A program made the translations under genes and the position numbers. A model generated the notes under the pieces. The model did no database searches and had not been told where the DNA came from. It worked only from the letters and a program-made list of their open reading frames with translations. From Candidula unifasciata (Eukaryota; Mollusca; Gastropoda; Stylommatophora; Geomitridae), in contig CAJHNH020008431.1 in the NCBI GenBank assembly GCA_905116865.2, forward strand, positions 364,965 through 428,964: 64,000 nt of DNA. Direction: 5' to 3'. Shown piece by piece: positions 53,996-63,642 of the stretch (positions within the stretch are counted from its first letter, which is position 1; each line of letters starts with the position of its first letter).

Positions 53996-54270
53996 AAAAA
54001 CAAACAGGGCGCCAGTTTTCTTCTATCCTTCTGTCAGAGAACATATTACCCCTAACGTCGGGTCGCCTGTTGGCTCGCCGGTGGACGACGTCGTCCTTTG
54101 ATCGCATCTGCACTGCAGGAGTCTATTTCAGGGCTCTTGATGACGTGCAGTCCTTAGCCACGTTTAAATGGCGCAAATAACCTAGTCACAATTATAACCT
54201 AAAACGCCCCCAACGGAAATGCTGGTTTAACGTGACGATTTGTTTTCCCCAGCAAAGCACCTTACTACGG
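53996..54270. other. Unclassified DNA
   Basis: Fairly GC-rich for this window (GGTCGCCTGTTGGCTCGCCG), no feature supported. Confidence 0.35.
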
Positions 54271-56150
54271 GGAATCTTGCCATGTACTAAAGGGTGCTCG
54301 GGAGTCTTACCATATACTAAAGGGACCGTGGGAGTCTTACCATATACTAAAGGGACCGTGAGAGACTTGCCATATACTAAAGGGGCCGTGGGAGTCTTGC
54401 CATATACTAAAGGGGCCGTGGGAGTCTTTCCATACACTAAAGGGACGGTGGGAGTCTTACCATACACTAAAGGGACCGTGGGAGTCTTGCCATATACTAA
54501 AGGGGCCGTGGGAGTCTTGACATATACTAAAGGGGCCGTGGGAGTCTTGACATATACTAAAGGGGCCGTGGGAGTCTTGACATATACTAAAGGGGCCGTG
54601 GGAGTCTTGACATATACTAAAGGGGCCGTGGGAGTCTTGACATATACTAAAGGGGCCGTGGGAGTCTTGACATATACTAAAGGGGCCGTGGGAGTCTTGA
54701 CATATACTAAAGGGGCCGTGGGAGTCTTGACATATACTAAAGGGGCCGTGGGAGTCTTGACATATACTAAAGGGGCCGTGGGAGTCTTGCCATATACTAA
54801 AGGGACCGTGGGAGTCTTGCCATATACTAAAGGGACCGTGGGAGTCTTACCATATACTAAAGGGGCCGTGGGAGTCTTGCCATATACTAAAGGGGCCGTG
54901 GGAGTCTTGCCATATACTAAAGGGGCCGTGGGAGTCTTGCCATATACTAAAGGGACCGTGGGAGACTTGCCATATACTAAAGGGGCCGTGGGAGTCTTGC
55001 CATATACTAAAGGGACCGTGAGAGACTTGTCATATACTAAAGGGACCGTGGGAGTCTTGCCATATACTAAAGGGACCGTGAGAGACTTGCCATATACTAA
55101 AGGGACCGTGAGAGACTTGCCATATACTAAAGGGACCGTGGGAGTCTTGCCATATACTAAAGGGACCGTGAGAGACTTGCCATATACTAAAGGGGCCGTG
55201 GGAGTCTTGCCATATACTAAAGGGGCCGTGGGAGTCTTGCCATACACTAAAGGGGCCGTGGGCGTCTTGTCATACACTAAAGGGGCCGTGGGAGTCTTGC
55301 CATATACTAAAGGGGCCGTGGGAGTCTTGCCATACACTAAAGGGGCCGTGGGAGTCTTGCCATACACTAAAGGGGCCGTGGGAGACTTGTCATATACTAA
55401 AGGGGCCGTGGGAGTCTTGCCATATACTAAAGGGGCCGTGGGAGTCTTACCATACACTAAAGGGGCCGTGGGAGACTTGTCATATACTAAAGGGGCCGTG
55501 GGCGTCTTGCCATATACTAAAGGGGCCGTGGGAGTCTTACCGTATACTAAAGGGGCCGTGGGAGTCTTGCCATATACTAAAGGGGCCGTGGGAGTCTTGA
55601 CATATACTAAAGGGGCCGTGGGAGTCTTGCCATATACTAAAGGGGCCGTGGGAGTCTTGCCATATACTAAAGGGACCGTGAGAGTCTTGCCATACACTAA
55701 AGGGACCGTGGGAGTCTTGCCATATACTAAAGGGACCGTGGGAGTCTTGCCATATACTAAAGGGACCGTGAGAGTCTTGCCATACACTAAAGGGACGGTG
55801 GGAGTCTTACCATACACTAAAGGGACCGTGGGAGTCTTGCCATACACTAAAGGGGCCGTGGGAGACTTGTCATATACTAAAGGGGCCGTGGGAGACTTGT
55901 CATATACTAAAGGGGCCGTGGGAGACTTGTCATATACTAAAGGGTGCTCGGGAGTCCTACCATATACTAAAGGGGCCGTGGGAGTCTTGCCATACACTAA
56001 AGGGGCCGTGGGAGACTTGCCATATACTAAAGGGTGCTCGGGAGTCTTACCATATACTAAAGGGGCCGTGGGCGTCTTGCCATACACTAAAGGGGCCGTG
56101 GGCGTCTTGCCATATACTAAAGGGGCCGTGGAGGTCTTGCTATATACTCA
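54271..56150. repeat. 30-bp minisatellite, about 62 copies, open on both strands
   Basis: The unit is GGAGTCTTGCCATATACTAA plus AGGGGCCGTG, in almost perfect 30-bp register. Because 30 is a multiple of three, one frame stays open for 631 codons on the minus strand (VYGKTPTAPL decapeptide) and one for 658 on the plus strand (GVLPYTKGAV). Differences between units are mostly amino-acid changing (A/V, T/S, G/V/D), so I see no sign of selection on a protein. Nine consecutive CTTGACATA units (54511-54780) are identical, which indicates recent local spread. No splice or start context marks it as a gene. Confidence 0.93.
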
Positions 56151-56199
56151 GAAAGGGAAAAAGGGGGGGGGGGGTAAGATCACTGTCGTAAAACGTCCT

Positions 56200-56430
56200 A
56201 ATAAATAAAGGACCATTTTCCGAGCCCTTACATGTATTGGGTATATGGGGCTAGACCTATATTTTATAGACCGATTAGGTGGAAGATGTGGCCACCATCA
56301 CGCCGGTCACATTTGCTTACTATGACTTTATCTATTACCCATTTTGGGCTGGGTCGACCTTGAAGCCTGGTCGTTTAAAATAAAAAAAAACTTCTCGATG
56401 CCAAATTGAACCCATGACTAGCTTCTTAAA
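56200..56430 (-). mobile_element. SINE family D copy
   Basis: The plus strand has GGGGCTAGACCTATATTTTA, CACCATCACGCCGGTCACAT and TTTTGGGCTGGGTCGACCTT. The head side is decayed at ATTGAACCCATGACTAG. Confidence 0.75.
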
Positions 56431-56444
56431 ATTTATTTTAGTTT

Positions 56445-56625
56445 ATCCATCTCTGGGAGTCTTGGGCGCTCCAGGGGAAAGTCCAATATTATAGCGATGT
56501 TAGGTTTGAAATGATCACCGATTAACCCTTCCCCCCCCCCCCCCCATCCCATTATATTGGGCTTTCCTTGGAACTCTCGGATTTCCCGAGGCGGGATGAA
56601 CTAAAATAAAAGTACCGTTGGCTGG
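56445..56625. mobile_element. Palindromic MITE family M, copy 2
   Basis: Arms GCTCCAGGGGAAAGTCCAAT and ATTGGGCTTTCCTTGGAACT are near-perfect complements. A C-run sits in the loop. It shares GAACTAAAATAAAAGTACC with copy 1 after the right arm. Confidence 0.7.
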
Positions 56626-56639
56626 TTTTTTAAGTGTTT

Positions 56640-57110
56640 TGTGTCAATCTAGAAGGTTTGAGCAACAGATCAGAATCAACCGGAAAGGCTAACCGGTCAA
56701 CAAATGCCCGCAGAAGTCGGATGTGTTGGCCGAAAGGTGCAAATATCGCAGCCATGCTGTAAACGGACACAACGCAATTACAACTTCGGATGAACGCAGA
56801 AGAAGAAGAAGATCAGAATCATGGCACATGCGTAGAAACCCATAAGCGCTACGCTATTCTTATTATTCAAGTCTGAGTCTGAAGAATCTCAGCACAGTGC
56901 ACAGGCTCTGTAGGACCGGTGAGGATCCTGAAATACTTCGGGTAGATTTTTAATTTAAAATGTTGCCTGGGCAGCGCCGTTAGGCTACGCTTTTCGATTT
57001 CCAACTGCCAAGGGATTTTTTTTACGTGCGCAACAATGCACACGGGCGTCCGATCTCACTACCCAGAGACCAGGGAGAATTACTAGGTCCAAGTCCACGC
57101 CAGTCTAGTG
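56640..57110 (-). mobile_element. SINE family H with nested insertion
   Basis: Collinear with the uninterrupted copy at 16785-17165 on both sides of 56679-56809 (AACAGATCAGAATC before, ATCATGGCACATGCG after). Compare GGATCCTGAAATACTTCGGG and CACACGGGCGTCCGATCTCA. Confidence 0.8.
56679..56809 (+). mobile_element. SINE family G inserted in family H, with 12-bp target duplication
   Basis: The 131-bp insert has AAGTCGGATGTGTTGGCCGA, AGGTGCAAATATCGCAGCCA and a tail ending AGAAGAAGAAG. AGATCAGAATCA occurs exactly at 56667-56678 and 56810-56821. The uninterrupted family H copy shows one such site. Confidence 0.85.
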
Positions 57111-57254
57111 CTAGCGTACCAAGTATTCGTGACTGTAAAAAAAAAAAATCAGGCTAAACAGTAGAACACAGTTCCCAGAGAAAGTGAAAACGAAACAAGT
57201 GAAATGCGAATTCCTGGAAAGACTACGGATACAGATTAGTTTCGGAATATGCAT

Positions 57255-57370
57255 ATCTCATAACTTCTTCTTCTTCTTCACGTTCACCAGCTGTAAACTC
57301 TGGTGGAAAGTTCTGGTTGTTCATCCACTTCTGGACTGCAGTCCTGTTCCCAGTACACCTGCAGACACCA
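57255..57370 (-). mobile_element. SINE family B fragment
   Basis: The plus strand has TTCTTCTTCTTC (tail reversed), CACCAGCTGTAAACTCTGGT and TTCTGGTTGTTCATCCACTT. Confidence 0.75.
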
Positions 57371-57899
57371 ATCCCACCCACTAATGCAGTAAATGGTTAG
57401 AAGCTAGATTTTTAAAAAAGTGCCTGCGTGACAGTGAAAAAGGCGCGTAAACTGAGAATCATCTATTAATAACGATCACGAAATTATTTTTCTAGTAATA
57501 ACGCTGATGCAAACGTGCATGTACAGGCAAGAGATTCAAAAACAGTCTAGGGACGAGGAGGGCTTAAGCCTGTTTTAACTGTGCAGTAATAATTCTAGTA
57601 ATTTGTACTGTTTCTGTTACTATGTGCTGAGTGGCAAATAAATATTAATATATATTTGAAGTAATAAGAAAATGTCGACACAAATATAGGTGTATTTCGG
57701 AATTCGAACATAGTCTCTTACGAGACAGCGGTCGCATTCCAAATAGTTCGAGTTTCAAGGCAATATTTCCCATTGAAAATAACGGAAACTAAATTAATCT
57801 GCTCCATAATTTATTAAACTCATATTTAAAGACACAAATTTATTTTGCCAGACACAGTACACTTTGAAAGATAAGAACACCACCACAGTGTCAAGTTAG
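57371..57899. other. No gene seen
   Basis: AT-rich. GAGTGGCAAATAAATATTAA at 57630 matches short motifs at 19585, 62345 and 62886. Confidence 0.4.
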
Positions 57900-58735
57900 A
57901 ATAGTGGGTGAAAGTTAATCCAAGTCGATAAATTCAAATATCCAGGTACGATCAAGACACCAGACGGAAGATGTATGTCCGAAATTAAGAGCAGAATAGA
58001 CCAGGCCAAGACTGTCTGTCACAGAACGAAGAACCTCTTGGGCAGCAGGTCTCTCACATTGGATATCCGAAAGAGAATACAGAAATATTATGTAGAAGCT
58101 ATATTGATCTATGGTAGTAAATCAGGGAACGTGAATGCAGAAATTAGAATGACCTTGGAGGCGACGGAGGTGTTGTTACTCAGACGAATGAAGAATACCT
58201 TCAATCCGACAAACCTAAAGCAAGTTGATATGTTTCAGTACTTGGGTATCCTGATAACATCAGATGGAAGAAGTATTTAAGAAGTTAAATGTAGAATAGC
58301 TCAAGCAAATGCTGCATTTTACAAAATACGGAAGTGAATCATGGACAAATGGTAGATTAGTGAAAACTTATTTGGAAGCTGCGGAGATGTGGTTTTATAG
58401 ACGAATGATGAGAATACCCTGGAGAGATAAAAAGAGTAATGAGGATTTCTTGAAACAAACCGACTCACGAAGAGAACTGATTGCCCACATCAAAAAGAGA
58501 CAATCTACATTCTTTGGTTATGTGATGAAAAGGAGAAAACTGGAGTGCATCGTGACAGTAGGAAAGTTGGAGGGGAGGAGAGGCAGAGAGAGACCAAGAG
58601 AAAAGATGCTGGACAGTCTGATATCATGGCGTGAAGGATCATCCGTGTCAAAGTTGATTGAAAGTACCCGAGACAGAAGACTGGGTAGACTTGACTGTCA
58701 ATACCACACGGCATGGACTTCAAGAAGACAATCAA
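57900..58735 (+). pseudogene. Two overlapping RTE-type C-terminal fragments
   Basis: The first fragment (57925-58200) encodes FKYPGTIKTPDGRCMSEIKS and RIDQAKT..SLTLDIRKRIQ to LEATEVLLLRRM. The second (58225-58735) restarts further back with MFQYLGILITSDGRSI, a stop, then jumps by deletion to YGSESWTNGRLVKTYLEAAE and FYRRMMRIPWRDKKSNEDFL to the end. The same domain segment thus occurs twice, from two insertions or a duplication. Confidence 0.75.
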
Positions 58736-59072
58736 CATGACTACAAAAATGAACAAGCGGACAGACTGGCTGGCTCTGCACAACTTGGTGGAATACTGAT
58801 GCATGATAAGGCAGACGTGGTTAGTGCCTTGTCTGAGAGCGTGTACAGTTCGGAGAAGCAGATGGATCAACACGGTGTGGTGAGAATAATGCAGCGGGGA
58901 GTGACGTGAGGTTCTGGCAGATGCTCGAGGCTCAGAGGAAAGGTAAAGCGGACGTTTAATCAGAATGCTACTGGCACCATTAGTACCGGAACCCTTTACA
59001 GGCTGTTGAAGATGGGGGCGGAGATCTTATGGGAATGCCCCGAGTGCTGTGATGTCGGTTCTTGAATCAAAT
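58736..59072 (+). pseudogene. LINE family J 3' end
   Basis: Frames give KNEQADRLAGSAQLGGILMH, DKADVVSALSESVYSSEKQM and, after a frame change, GTLYRLLKMGAEILWECPEC before CDVGS. It abuts the end of the RTE relic, as at 10340-10738 where the same 3' end lies inside another RTE copy. Confidence 0.75.
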
Positions 59073-59364
59073 CAACTCATGGCTACTATTATTTTGAAAA
59101 CATATTTCGATGTGGGCCCTCCACTGCCCCAAAAAAAAAAAAAAAAAACATGAATAAACACAGTCGGAGTATTACTTGTGATGGCATTGGAAATAAACGA
59201 TGTGTTCATTTTTCATATGTATGGAAACTTATGGGATACCCTGTAGAGGCGACTGTCCTCACTGGGTCATAATGACTTCTAAATGTTGCCATGACCCACT
59301 TCAAAATCCCTTCCCGGTGCGATGCATGTATGCATTTTGTGCATGTCACATCAACCGCCTATAA
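59073..59364. other. Spacer, A-run, no gene
   Basis: An 18-base A-run at about 59131. Nothing else recognised. Confidence 0.4.
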
Positions 59365-59445
59365 CAGTGGCTCTCAACCTTCATAATGCGGCGACCCTTT
59401 AATACAGTTCCTCATGCGGTAGCGACCCCCAAATGTACACTTCTT

Positions 59446-61500
59446 CTTCTACTTCTTCTTTCGTTCGCATGAAATAAATTATCTATATCTGCAATGCTGT
59501 CTCTAGTATGAACTTCACTGTCTTTTGTAATTCACTAAGCGGCCAGTAAAGCTTTGATTTCCACAAGTGCCTCTTTTGGCCAGAAGTTTTGCCTGGAAGC
59601 GTTGAATCTGAGGCAGTCTTGGCGGATGTGATCTGTTGTCTCAGGTGCCAGTCCACAGGTACACATGGCTGATTCGCCAATCTTAAATTTTTGTACATGG
59701 GGCAGCGAAGTCGATTGTGCCCTGTTCTAAGGCGAAGGATAATGACTTGATCTGGTCTGTCCATAATATGGTAATCTTCTTGTGCCAGTTTCGGTGGCTT
59801 TCTGGTTGATTTGATTACTCTCTTCTTCTGTTGATAAGATACTGGTATGTCGGGTTGTTCTTCAATTGTACCTTCCTTAGCTAGTTTATCAGCTCTTTCG
59901 TTTCCGGGAACTCTACAATGGGAAGGTATCCAATGCATTACTAAATTACAACGGTTGCCTAGTTCGGATAATAGTGTCCGTATACTTGGTAATTTTCTAG
60001 ACTGGAGTGCCTGAAAGTGCTGCTTTTGCATCTGTCAGGAATACCACTGGTTATGAAAGAAAGCCTGTATTTAGTAGTTTCTCTACCGCTATCTTGATGG
60101 CTTGAACTTCTGCATCATAGTTGTGACAGTGCTTTCCTGTTGGTATTTTGGCTGTATCCCTGGTATTATTAGAATACTCAATGTACACCCCTGCACCTCC
60201 GTTTCTGACTGCACTTTCTGCTGACCCATCTGCGTAAACACGGACCAAAAGATTATGCGGGGATTCATTATCAAGTAGACTGAGGATGTATGTTTTTCGC
60301 TGCACACTGTTTTGTACTTCCTTGTCAAATACTTATTTCACTTCTGTCTTGATGTGTATTGGAAACTTATACTCCTCTCTCCAGGGGATCCTTTCTGGAA
60401 CAGCTTTTAAGGGGCTATCAGTTGCAGGCAAATCAGTGGTTTGTCTGCCGAGCCGTTTGGCCTGGTGGATGAACGTACTCCTCTTTAGTCGTCCCAAAGC
60501 TATATTTTGGAATCTTCCATTCATTGGGTGACCAGGCATACTAAGAAACTTTTCTGCTTGTATCTAGCATCTCGGTGTCTCTGCGTTCACTCAATGCTTG
60601 GGTCATCCCCATTTTCTCCATCATAGCTATAGGTGTTAATTTCAAACTGCCTGTGGTGACTGCGTGCTTGATTTTGCACTTTGTCTAATTCTTGCAGTGT
60701 GGTTTTGATGCCGAACTCCATTCTGTTGATCCATATTCAAGGTGTGGTCGAACACTTTGTTGGTAAACTTTCCTAAGTATTTTTCCGCTAGCACGCCATG
60801 TGGTTCACCTTAGTTTTCTCAAAATGGCTACGCTCCTTCTGGCTTTGGTTGCTGCCTTGTTGATGTGTTTTCTCCACGTTAACCTATCATCAAACGTTAC
60901 TCTGAGGTATGTGGGCTCCTTATCCTCTCTCGGGGGTTCTCCATTTATGTGCATCACGTCTGATTTTTGTTTTGGAGAGAGGGTGAAGAGGGTGGTGCTG
61001 ATTTGCCTATGTTGATGCTGACACACCATTTGTCGGACAAGCTATTGCATCTATGGCTCTTAGTAGCAGATGTTGCATGGTCACTGTTGCATGTTCATTT
61101 GTACACCATAGTATCAAGTCATCAGCATACATTGCAGCTTTAATTCTATGGGGTAGTTCAGAAACCAGGACATTGATATAGACTAGAAAGAGTTTGGGGG
61201 ACAGGACACCTCCTTGTGGGACGCCATGGCGCAGAAAAACTTTCTTACTCTTAAGTCCATCTATCTGTACTCGGGATCTTCTGTTATACAAGTATGCTTT
61301 CACCCATTTGTACATACTCCCATTCACCCTGCAGTCTCTCAGTTTCTTCAATAGACCTTCATTCCAGACCTTGTCAAAGGCTTTCTTCAGATCTATCCAT
61401 GCCGTTAGCACTAGCTTCTTTTCCTGGAAGGCATCCACAATTTCTTGCGAAAGGTAAGTTGTCTGATCTTCTATGGAGTAGAAATGTACAATTATATCCG
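59446..61500 (-). pseudogene. Jockey-group LINE: RT palm, RNase H, C-terminal tail
   Basis: Minus strand, in order. RT (about 61475-61020): LVLTAWIDLKKAFDKVWNEG (first catalytic Asp), RHGVPQGGVLSPKLFLVYIN and MYADDLILWCTNEHA (YADD intact). Then KSDVMHINGEPPREDKEPTY with TWRKHINKAATKARR (thumb). RNase H (60305-59700): VYADGSAESAVRNGGAGVYI, NYDAEVQAIKIAVEKLL and WIPSHCRVPGNERADKLAKE. The C-terminus has RLRTGHNRLR. A one-base loss in the A-run near 59690 shifts the frame just before CTCG......H....C, and other frame breaks lie in the linker. The 5' part of the RT and any endonuclease are missing. The 3' tail is GAAGAAG at the left edge. Confidence 0.88.
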
Positions 61501-61514
61501 TTACTACTTCATAA

Positions 61515-61905
61515 AAATTAGTAACCATGGAAATGAGATGTCTGAGAAGGGCTGTAGGAGTGACCATAAGAGATAAGATCAGGAATGAGATCATAAAAGA
61601 AAAAGTTGGCACAGAACCAATTCTAAATTACATACAAAGACAGCAAGTGAAATGGTTTGCCCACTTAGAGAGAATGCCTTGTGACACCATACCATACAAA
61701 GCATACATGGAAAGAGAAGAAGGTCGTAGAGAAAGAGGTAGACCAAGAACAATATGGAAGGATAACATCAGAGAAGCTCTACAACAGCACGATGTGCCTA
61801 TGGTCGAGGCGGCCAGAAGAGCCAGAAACAGAACCTTGTATCTCCCTCGACACCCACAGCGGTAAAAGAGGAAGTGAAAAAGAAGAAGAAGAAGACTACT
61901 TCATA
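61515..61905 (+). pseudogene. LINE C-terminal fragment, best copy of its family
   Basis: A 112-codon frame (61527-61865) encodes MRCLRRAVGVTIRDKIRNEI, VGTEPILNYIQRQQVKWFAH and GRRERGRPRTIWKDNIREAL, then ARNRTLYLP before the stop and an AAGAAGAAGAAG tail. This is the conserved end of endonuclease-type LINEs lacking RNase H. It lies head to head with the minus-strand Jockey-group copy. Confidence 0.75.
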
Positions 61906-62012
61906 ACTTCAATGAATATGAGTTTTCCGATGGTCTTCGGCAACCCCTGACCCCCCCCCCCCCCCCAAAAAAAAGGGTCGCCACCCATAGGCTGAGAACC
62001 GCTGGCCCAAAG

Positions 62013-62847
62013 GGTCTGCGAACGTCGTGACTTGTGTGTCCCATTCTGTTTATTTCTCGCAATCACTCACTTGCCACCATCACTCTTTTCAGCCTAAGCC
62101 GTTCGTGTGTCAACATTTTATCTTACGCCTTCGCAGAAATGACAGTTGCTGCGGATCTTTCGTAGTAACTGACTGTTTAACTTTTGAGTGCGCGGCTGGT
62201 CGGACACGGATGCTTTAAAAACGCTAGTCTCTCGTGCGGGACACACAGGTTCAAATCCGCAATAAATTATGCAGTGTGTTTGTTGTGTGTGTCTTCTGTG
62301 TCTAAATTTACAATTGGAAACTCTGGTTTAATTATAATAATAAATATATTCTGCCGAACGGCAAATAAAAGTAATAAGGTACTTGAAATAATATATACAT
62401 AAGCGAAAGAGGACTTTAGACGAGACAAGATTGTCTAAATATTCATAGTGCAATTTCTGTCGTAATGACAAACCAAATCAAAGCAATGTGTGAAACAATA
62501 CAAATTACTTATATGTATTGTGTAAATAATTACCCGATATATAAATATAAAATAACAAATATATATACTCTGAGAACTGGGATCGCTATTATCCCAGTTA
62601 TAACCCTCAGGGTCGAACAGGATATTGTTTTTAAAATTACTACAACTACTTTACATGCTGCTGAGCGATTGGATGTTAGTTCCATTAAAAATTGAGTGTA
62701 ATGTGCTAAATTTTTTTTCTGATATGGGGAGCTCAGTGCCCCTCCCCTTTAGACCCGGCTCTCTTCCTTCCCTTAGTATTAGCGAGATTGTTAAAGGCTT
62801 GATTAGTTTACATTTCATATTATTTATAGTATATTATTTTATTAATT
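62013..62847. other. AT-rich spacer with a tRNA-like fragment
   Basis: ACACAGGTTCAAATCCGCAA at 62247 resembles a B box, but no A box is preserved. TGCCGAACGGCAAATAAAAG at 62352 belongs to the short GGCAAATAAA motif group. Confidence 0.35.
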
Positions 62848-62848
62848 G

Positions 62849-62892
62849 TGCCATTCGGCACCTTATTATTAATATTGAATCGCCGAATGGCA
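62849..62892. repeat. Perfect 11-bp inverted repeat (TGCCATTCGGC / GCCGAATGGCA)
   Basis: Arms at 62849-62859 and 62882-62892 with a 22-base loop, followed by AATAAATATTATAATACA. The right arm plus AATAAA recurs in variant form at three other sites. Confidence 0.8.
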
Positions 62893-62924
62893 AATAAATA
62901 TTATAATACACCTGAAATAATAAT

Positions 62925-63065
62925 AAAGGCGTATTGGGCTAGACCTATATTTTATAGACCAATGAAAATTGTGATCAGCATCAAGCCGACCACCTTTACT
63001 TCCCAGGATTGCACCTGGTACCCACTCAAGGCTGGGTCGACCTGGGAGTCAAGCTCCTTTATAAA
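62925..63065 (-). mobile_element. SINE family D fragment
   Basis: The plus strand has GGGCTAGACCTATATTTTAT, GTGATCAGCATCAAGCCGAC and AAGGCTGGGTCGACCTGGGA; the head is missing. Confidence 0.75.
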
Positions 63066-63346
63066 ATTTGTAAATAAATACTGGCAAAATGGGTTCTCCT
63101 AGCAGATTTGGCCGGCAAGCTAAACTGCTTCGGCCGGCTTAGTGGGGCTTAGTGGGAGTTACGTCCCTTCGCCAAACTCAAAACAACTCAAAACAAGTCG
63201 CGGAAAAAGTCACGAATCAAATGACATACTTACCTATCATCATCCGGGTGCGTGTAGGGTTGCGTAGGGTGTCTATCATCGTCCTACGGTTGCGTCTAGG
63301 GCTGCTTATTGCGTGTAGGTTGGTTGTTTGCGTAAAACGAGGGGTA

Positions 63347-63433
63347 GGATTAGGGTTTAGGGTTAGGGTTTAGGGTTTAGAGTTAGGGTTAGAGTCAGGG
63401 TTTAGGGTTAGGGTTTAGGGTTAGGGTTTAGGG
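63347..63433. repeat. Telomere-like (TTTAGGG/TTAGGG)n tract 1
   Basis: Mixed TTTAGGG and TTAGGG units with a few substitutions. The mixture and decay suggest an interstitial rather than an active terminal tract. Confidence 0.85.
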
Positions 63434-63470
63434 GTATGGTTGGATGTGAAAAATTTTCATGTAGGAGGTC

Positions 63471-63642
63471 GAAATAGTGGCCGACAATCTGACGTTTGTG
63501 GGAGTGAGGCCACTGACACTCTGCCAAATATAACGGTTAGGGTTAGGGTTAGGGTTTAGGGTTTAGGGGTTAGGGTTACAAATAGTGGCCGACAATCTGA
63601 CGTTTGTGGGAGTGAGGCCACTGACACTCTGCCAAATATGAC
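63471..63642. repeat. 60-bp duplication of the Merlin 3' segment around telomere-like tract 2
   Basis: 63471-63530 and 63581-63640 are the same 60 bases (AAATAGTGGCCGACAATCTG ... CACTCTGCCAAATAT), 110 bases apart. Telomere-like repeats (63534-63577) lie between them. Confidence 0.9.

Larger units (their letters stand above)
59365..62004 (-). mobile_element. SPIN-like hAT element split by LINE insertions
   Basis: 59365-59435 (CAGTGGCTCTCAACCTTCAT, CTTTAATACAGTTCCTCATG) is the reversed SPIN 3' end; 61923-62004 (TTTTCCGATGGTCTTCGGCA, GGCTGAGAACCGCTG) is the reversed 5' end. Both have the same orientation, and the 2.5 kb between them is two LINE fragments. The outer flanks GCCTATAA (59357-59364) and GCCCAAAG (62005-62012) agree at five of eight positions, as an old target duplication might. 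Confidence 0.7.

Noticed and set aside
54192..56208. Two >600-codon frames as a structural repeat protein gene
   Set aside because: Both strands are equally open because the unit is 30 bp, unit differences mostly change residues, and there is no gene context. Kept as a minisatellite and flagged in the findings.
63340..63600. True chromosome end
   Set aside because: The tracts are short, mixed TTTAGGG/TTAGGG, partly decayed, point in both orientations and enclose transposon sequence. They look interstitial or subtelomeric.
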